Shown here piece after piece: positions 61,879-64,000 of a stretch of 64,000 nucleotides of DNA. A model generated the notes under the pieces. The model ran no database searches and was not told the DNA's origin. It saw only the letters and a list, made by a program, of their open reading frames with translations. The stretch's first letter is position 1. Every line of letters begins with the position of its first letter. Source of the DNA: Actinophytocola oryzae (GTDB lineage: Bacteria; Actinomycetota; Actinomycetes; Mycobacteriales; Pseudonocardiaceae); assembly GCF_004364325.1 (NCBI RefSeq), contig NZ_SOCP01000006.1, positions 124,001-188,000 on the forward strand, written 5' to 3'. The translations under genes were made by a program, and so were the position numbers.

Positions 61879-62406
61879 TCAGGATGCCTCGAAACGGGCT
61901 CGGTACGCGGCTGCCGCAGGCAGTGACTCGAAGCCGAACAGCACCGTTGTTACCGGAACGTCGACCACCGCCGCTACTGCGGTCGCCACGGTCGGACCCA
62001 TGCCGCCGCACAGCTCGACCCGCTCGGCCCCGGCCGACACCAGTGACACGGCTGCCGACACGACCTCGTCGACCGACGGCACCGTCACCACCGTCGTCGC
62101 GCCGAACGTCCAACGAGCCGCGACCGGGTCCTCGAACAGCACCGCCGATCTGACCGGCGGCAGGTCGGGACCGGGATGACCGACCGGCACACCCGGCGCC
62201 ACCTCGAGTACGGCCGCGGCCGCCCGCGTGCCCAACCCGCCGTACAGCTCGACCAGGTCGACCTCCCCGAACGCCGACGCCACCGCCACCGCGGCCTCGA
62301 CCGACGGCACCGGCACGATCGTCGTCGTCGACAGGGCGTCCGCGTGCACCACCCGCTCCGCCGGAGCCGCGCCGGTCACCCGCACCAGGAACAGGTTGCG
62401 AAACAT
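61879..62406 (-). CDS. DUF6506-like protein with internal duplication
   Basis: 175 aa from ATG 62406. Two halves share the pattern of a predicted beta-alpha module ending in a GG loop: FGEVDLVELYGGLGTRAAAAVLEV near residue 55 and SAGAERVELCGGMGPTVATAVAAV near residue 140. The IELCGGFG-like motif matches the DUF6506 family of small actinobacterial proteins of unknown function. No signal peptide. It is convergent with tRNA-Ala and divergent from the lipoprotein gene. Confidence 0.75.
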   Translation of the reverse strand: MFRNLFLVRVTGAAPAERVVHADALSTTTIVPVPSVEAAVAVASAFGEVDLVELYGGLGTRAAAAVLEVAPGVPVGHPGPDLPPVRSAVLFEDPVAARWTFGATTVVTVPSVDEVVSAAVSLVSAGAERVELCGGMGPTVATAVAAVVDVPVTTVLFGFESLPAAAAYRARFEAS

Positions 62407-62469
62407 GTCCCCACACTGCGCCTGGCACCTGGAAAACGCCTCGCGCCGATGTGGTTGACTCAGCCCCCT

Positions 62470-63006
62470 ATGAAACGCGCTCTCCTGCTCGGTCCGCTGC
62501 TGCTGGTCGCGCTCGCCGCGTGCACAGACGAGGCCACGGACGACCCCACAGTCATCACGACCGATCTGCCCTCCACCGAGTCGAGCCCGGCCCAGGCCGC
62601 GCTCCCGCCGGAGCCGCAGCCGACCGCGGACGGGCCGTGCCCGTACCTCGAGGACGACTACGTCGCGGACACCAACGGACAGCACGTCTCCAAGGTGCAG
62701 ACCTCCGCCGACCAGCCGCCAGCCTGCTTCTTCTACCGGCCCGACGGCGGCGTCCAGCTGACCGTCCGCGTCTACACCGGCGACGCGGCCGTGGCGAAGG
62801 CGCTCGTGGACGCGGCCACGCCGATCTCGTCCTCCAACCCGGCCGAGCTGCCGGGTGGCTGGAAGGGTGGCGCGGAGGCCAAGGACAGCGGCGCCGTCTA
62901 CGCGGTCGCCAAGGACGCCTCCGCGGTGGTGGTCACCACCAACCAGGAGCAGACGATCAAGGCCAAGCAGATCGCACAGCAGTCGATCACCGCGCTCGGC
63001 CTCTAG
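62470..63006 (+). CDS. DUF2020-type lipoprotein
   Basis: 178 aa from ATG 62470. A lipoprotein signal peptide (MKRALLLGPLLLVALAAC, lipobox LAAC, lipidated Cys 18) is followed by a Thr/Ser/Pro-rich spacer. The mature domain contains GPCPYLEDDYVADTNGQHVSKVQ and PPACFFYRPDGGVQLTVRVYTGD, with two cysteines likely bridged; this fits actinobacterial DUF2020. It is expected on the outer face of the cytoplasmic membrane. No clear ribosome site precedes the start. Function unknown. Confidence 0.85.
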   Translation: MKRALLLGPLLLVALAACTDEATDDPTVITTDLPSTESSPAQAALPPEPQPTADGPCPYLEDDYVADTNGQHVSKVQTSADQPPACFFYRPDGGVQLTVRVYTGDAAVAKALVDAATPISSSNPAELPGGWKGGAEAKDSGAVYAVAKDASAVVVTTNQEQTIKAKQIAQQSITALGL

Positions 63007-63012
63007 ACAGCA

Positions 63013-63045
63013 CTCGGCCCGCCGGCACGAGACCGGCGGGCCGAG
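63013..63045. terminator. Bidirectional terminator
   Basis: Perfect 13-bp inverted repeat CTCGGCCCGCCGG (63013-63025) with CCGGCGGGCCGAG (63033-63045), 7-nt loop, between convergent lipoprotein and CwsA-like genes. Confidence 0.85.
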
Positions 63046-63051
63046 GTACCT

Positions 63052-63711
63052 CTAGCTCTTCGTGCTCGACTTCTGCTGCTGGCCGTTCTGTGAGGCCGGC
63101 GGCGCCTCGGCACCCTCCGGCTTCGCAGCCTCGGTCGGCCTGGGGGCCGGTGCAGGCGGCTCCTCGTGCTGCTGTGCCGCCTTGTTGCGGACGGCGACCG
63201 CGACGCCGCCCGCCACGATCAGCAGCAACAGGACCTTCGGCCAGCGCCGCTTGCGCTTGGGAGCCTCCGCGGCGAGCGCGGCTGCCTCCTCGCGGGCCCG
63301 CGCCTTCAGCTTCAGCATCTCCGCCTTGACCGACGACTTCAGCTTGGCGGCGTCCTTGCGTGCCTGCTTCGCCGACTTCGCCGTCTTGCTCTTCAGGGCG
63401 TCCTTGCGTGCCTGCTTGGCGGCCTTGGCCAGGTCCTTGCGGGTGTGCTTGGCCGTCTTGGCGAGCTTGCGTCGTGCCCGCCGGGTGGTCCTGACGACCT
63501 CCTGGCGCGCGACCTCGGCGCTCTCGGCCAGTGCCTCCGCCAGCTGCCGTGGCGCGACCCCGCGCTCGGTCAGCTTGGCCTCGGCGGTCTGCGCGGCCTC
63601 CGCGCCGGCCTTTCCGGCGCGCACGGCGCCACGACGAGCCGCGAGCAAGCCGGTGCTCACGGCCTTGCCGACCGTCTCTCCGGCCCGGTTCATGGCCTTC
63701 ACATCGTCCAT
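63052..63711 (-). CDS. CwsA-like cell-wall/cell-shape protein
   Basis: 219 aa from ATG 63711 (CTGGAG upstream). The N-terminal 150 residues are Ala/Lys/Arg-rich helix, with Lys-Ala repeats such as KAAKQARKDALKSKTAKS and KSAKQARKDAAKLKSS, probably coiled coil. One TM helix (WPKVLLLLIVAGGVAVAV) is followed by a Pro/Glu/Gln tail. The place between the tRNA pair and ppiA, and the topology, match mycobacterial CwsA (Rv0008c), which links Wag31 to CrgA in polar growth. Sequence similarity itself is low-complexity, so the assignment rests on context. Confidence 0.75.
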   Translation of the reverse strand: MDDVKAMNRAGETVGKAVSTGLLAARRGAVRAGKAGAEAAQTAEAKLTERGVAPRQLAEALAESAEVARQEVVRTTRRARRKLAKTAKHTRKDLAKAAKQARKDALKSKTAKSAKQARKDAAKLKSSVKAEMLKLKARAREEAAALAAEAPKRKRRWPKVLLLLIVAGGVAVAVRNKAAQQHEEPPAPAPRPTEAAKPEGAEAPPASQNGQQQKSSTKS

Positions 63712-63794
63712 AGTCTGCTCCAGGGTGGCTAGTCGGACACATACCATCCTGCCCCTTCCGGAGCGATCCTGCTTGTGGATGGCACGATGACCGG

Positions 63795-64000
63795 GTGGCA
63801 GACAGCAACGAGTCCCTTGTCGGGGTGAAGGTCACGGCGACCTTCCACACCTCGAAGGGTGACATCAAGGTCAACCTTTTCCCTGATCAGGCGCCCAAGA
63901 CGGTGTCGAACTTCGTCGGCCTGGCCGAGGGCACCAAGGAGTACGGACCCCGCAACGCCAAGGGCGGGACGTCCGGGCCGTACTACGACGGCATGCTCTT
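63795..64000 (+). CDS. ppiA: Peptidyl-prolyl cis-trans isomerase (cyclophilin), 5' part; runs off the window
   Basis: 68 codons from GTG 63795 are visible: ADSNESLVGVKVTATFHTSK and then GDIKVNLFPDQAPKTVSNFVGLAEGTKEY, the classic bacterial cyclophilin N-terminus (DIKVxLFPDQAPKTVxNFVGLA). A glycine-rich loop GGTSGPYYDGM follows. Cyclophilins isomerise Xaa-Pro bonds and assist folding. Mycobacterial ppiA (Rv0009) holds the same place after cwsA. The 3' end lies outside the window. Confidence 0.93.
   Translation, partial: MADSNESLVGVKVTATFHTSKGDIKVNLFPDQAPKTVSNFVGLAEGTKEYGPRNAKGGTSGPYYDGML

Noticed and set aside
61864..61880. Hairpin GACCTG/CAGGTC after tRNA-Ala as terminator
   Set aside because: Only six base pairs and no T-run; too weak to annotate.

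Overview
The window is a GC-rich actinobacterial chromosome segment spanning the replication origin. Gene content and order match the dnaA neighbourhood of the Mycobacteriales/Pseudonocardiales. The rpsF-ssb-rpsR-rplI-dnaB block lies on the parAB side of dnaA. Several lineage-type genes (DLW-39 protein, DUF6506 protein, separate MurJ and pseudokinase genes, chaplin-like secreted repeat proteins) suggest a Pseudonocardiales member such as a Lentzea/Saccharothrix relative. The genus is an inference. No transposase, prophage or CRISPR array is visible.

Layout, left to right. 0-5.9 kb: 3' end of a class A penicillin-binding protein, two GT87 membrane mannosyltransferases, endonuclease IV and a secreted protein. 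6.0-9.4 kb: rpsF-ssb-rpsR-rplI, then dnaB behind its own promoter, which carries a LexA box. 9.4-13.5 kb: an unassigned CxCxxC protein and two divergently placed secreted proteins, one with 84-bp tandem repeats. 13.7-16.7 kb: a translationally coupled permease, histidine kinase and response regulator, then serS, a DUF1707 protein and tdh-kbl. 21.4-24.4 kb: leuS on the minus strand behind a leucine attenuator. 24.5-28.6 kb: SdpI-like protein, YqgE, an MFS permease and the CCA-adding enzyme. 28.7-39.0 kb: the conserved plus-strand block nudix - DUF6049 - murJ - pseudokinase - sigM - anti-sigma - trxB - trxA - cwlM. 39.1-42.2 kb: GNAT, aminotransferase and D-Ala-D-Ala ligase. 42.2-47.6 kb, minus strand: parB-parA-rsmG-jag-yidC-yidD-rnpA-rpmH. 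48.1-61.3 kb, plus strand: dnaA, oriC, dnaN, gnd, recF, dciA, gyrB, gyrA (interrupted by an intein) and a DUF3566 protein. 61.3-64 kb: tRNA-Ile, a DLW-39 protein, tRNA-Ala, a DUF6506 protein, a lipoprotein, a CwsA-like protein and the 5' end of a peptidyl-prolyl isomerase gene.

Functionally this is a replication and envelope island. DnaA, DnaB, DciA, DnaN, RecF, gyrase and SSB replicate and repair DNA. ParAB and parS sites segregate the origin. RnpA, YidC, YidD, Jag and ribosomal proteins support translation and membrane insertion. The PBP, MurJ, pseudokinase, CwlM, Ddl and CwsA-like proteins build the wall. SigM, its anti-sigma factor and thioredoxin handle stress.

The most unusual signals are regulatory. 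DnaA boxes occur in clusters well outside oriC: between the GT87 genes, upstream of dnaB, and inside the 5' end of dciA. A LexA box covers the predicted dnaB start site. A leaderless 12-codon leader peptide with three consecutive Leu codons precedes an intrinsic terminator ahead of leuS. A full-length GyrA intein retains LAGLIDADG-type motifs. A parS site contains the likely rsmG start codon.
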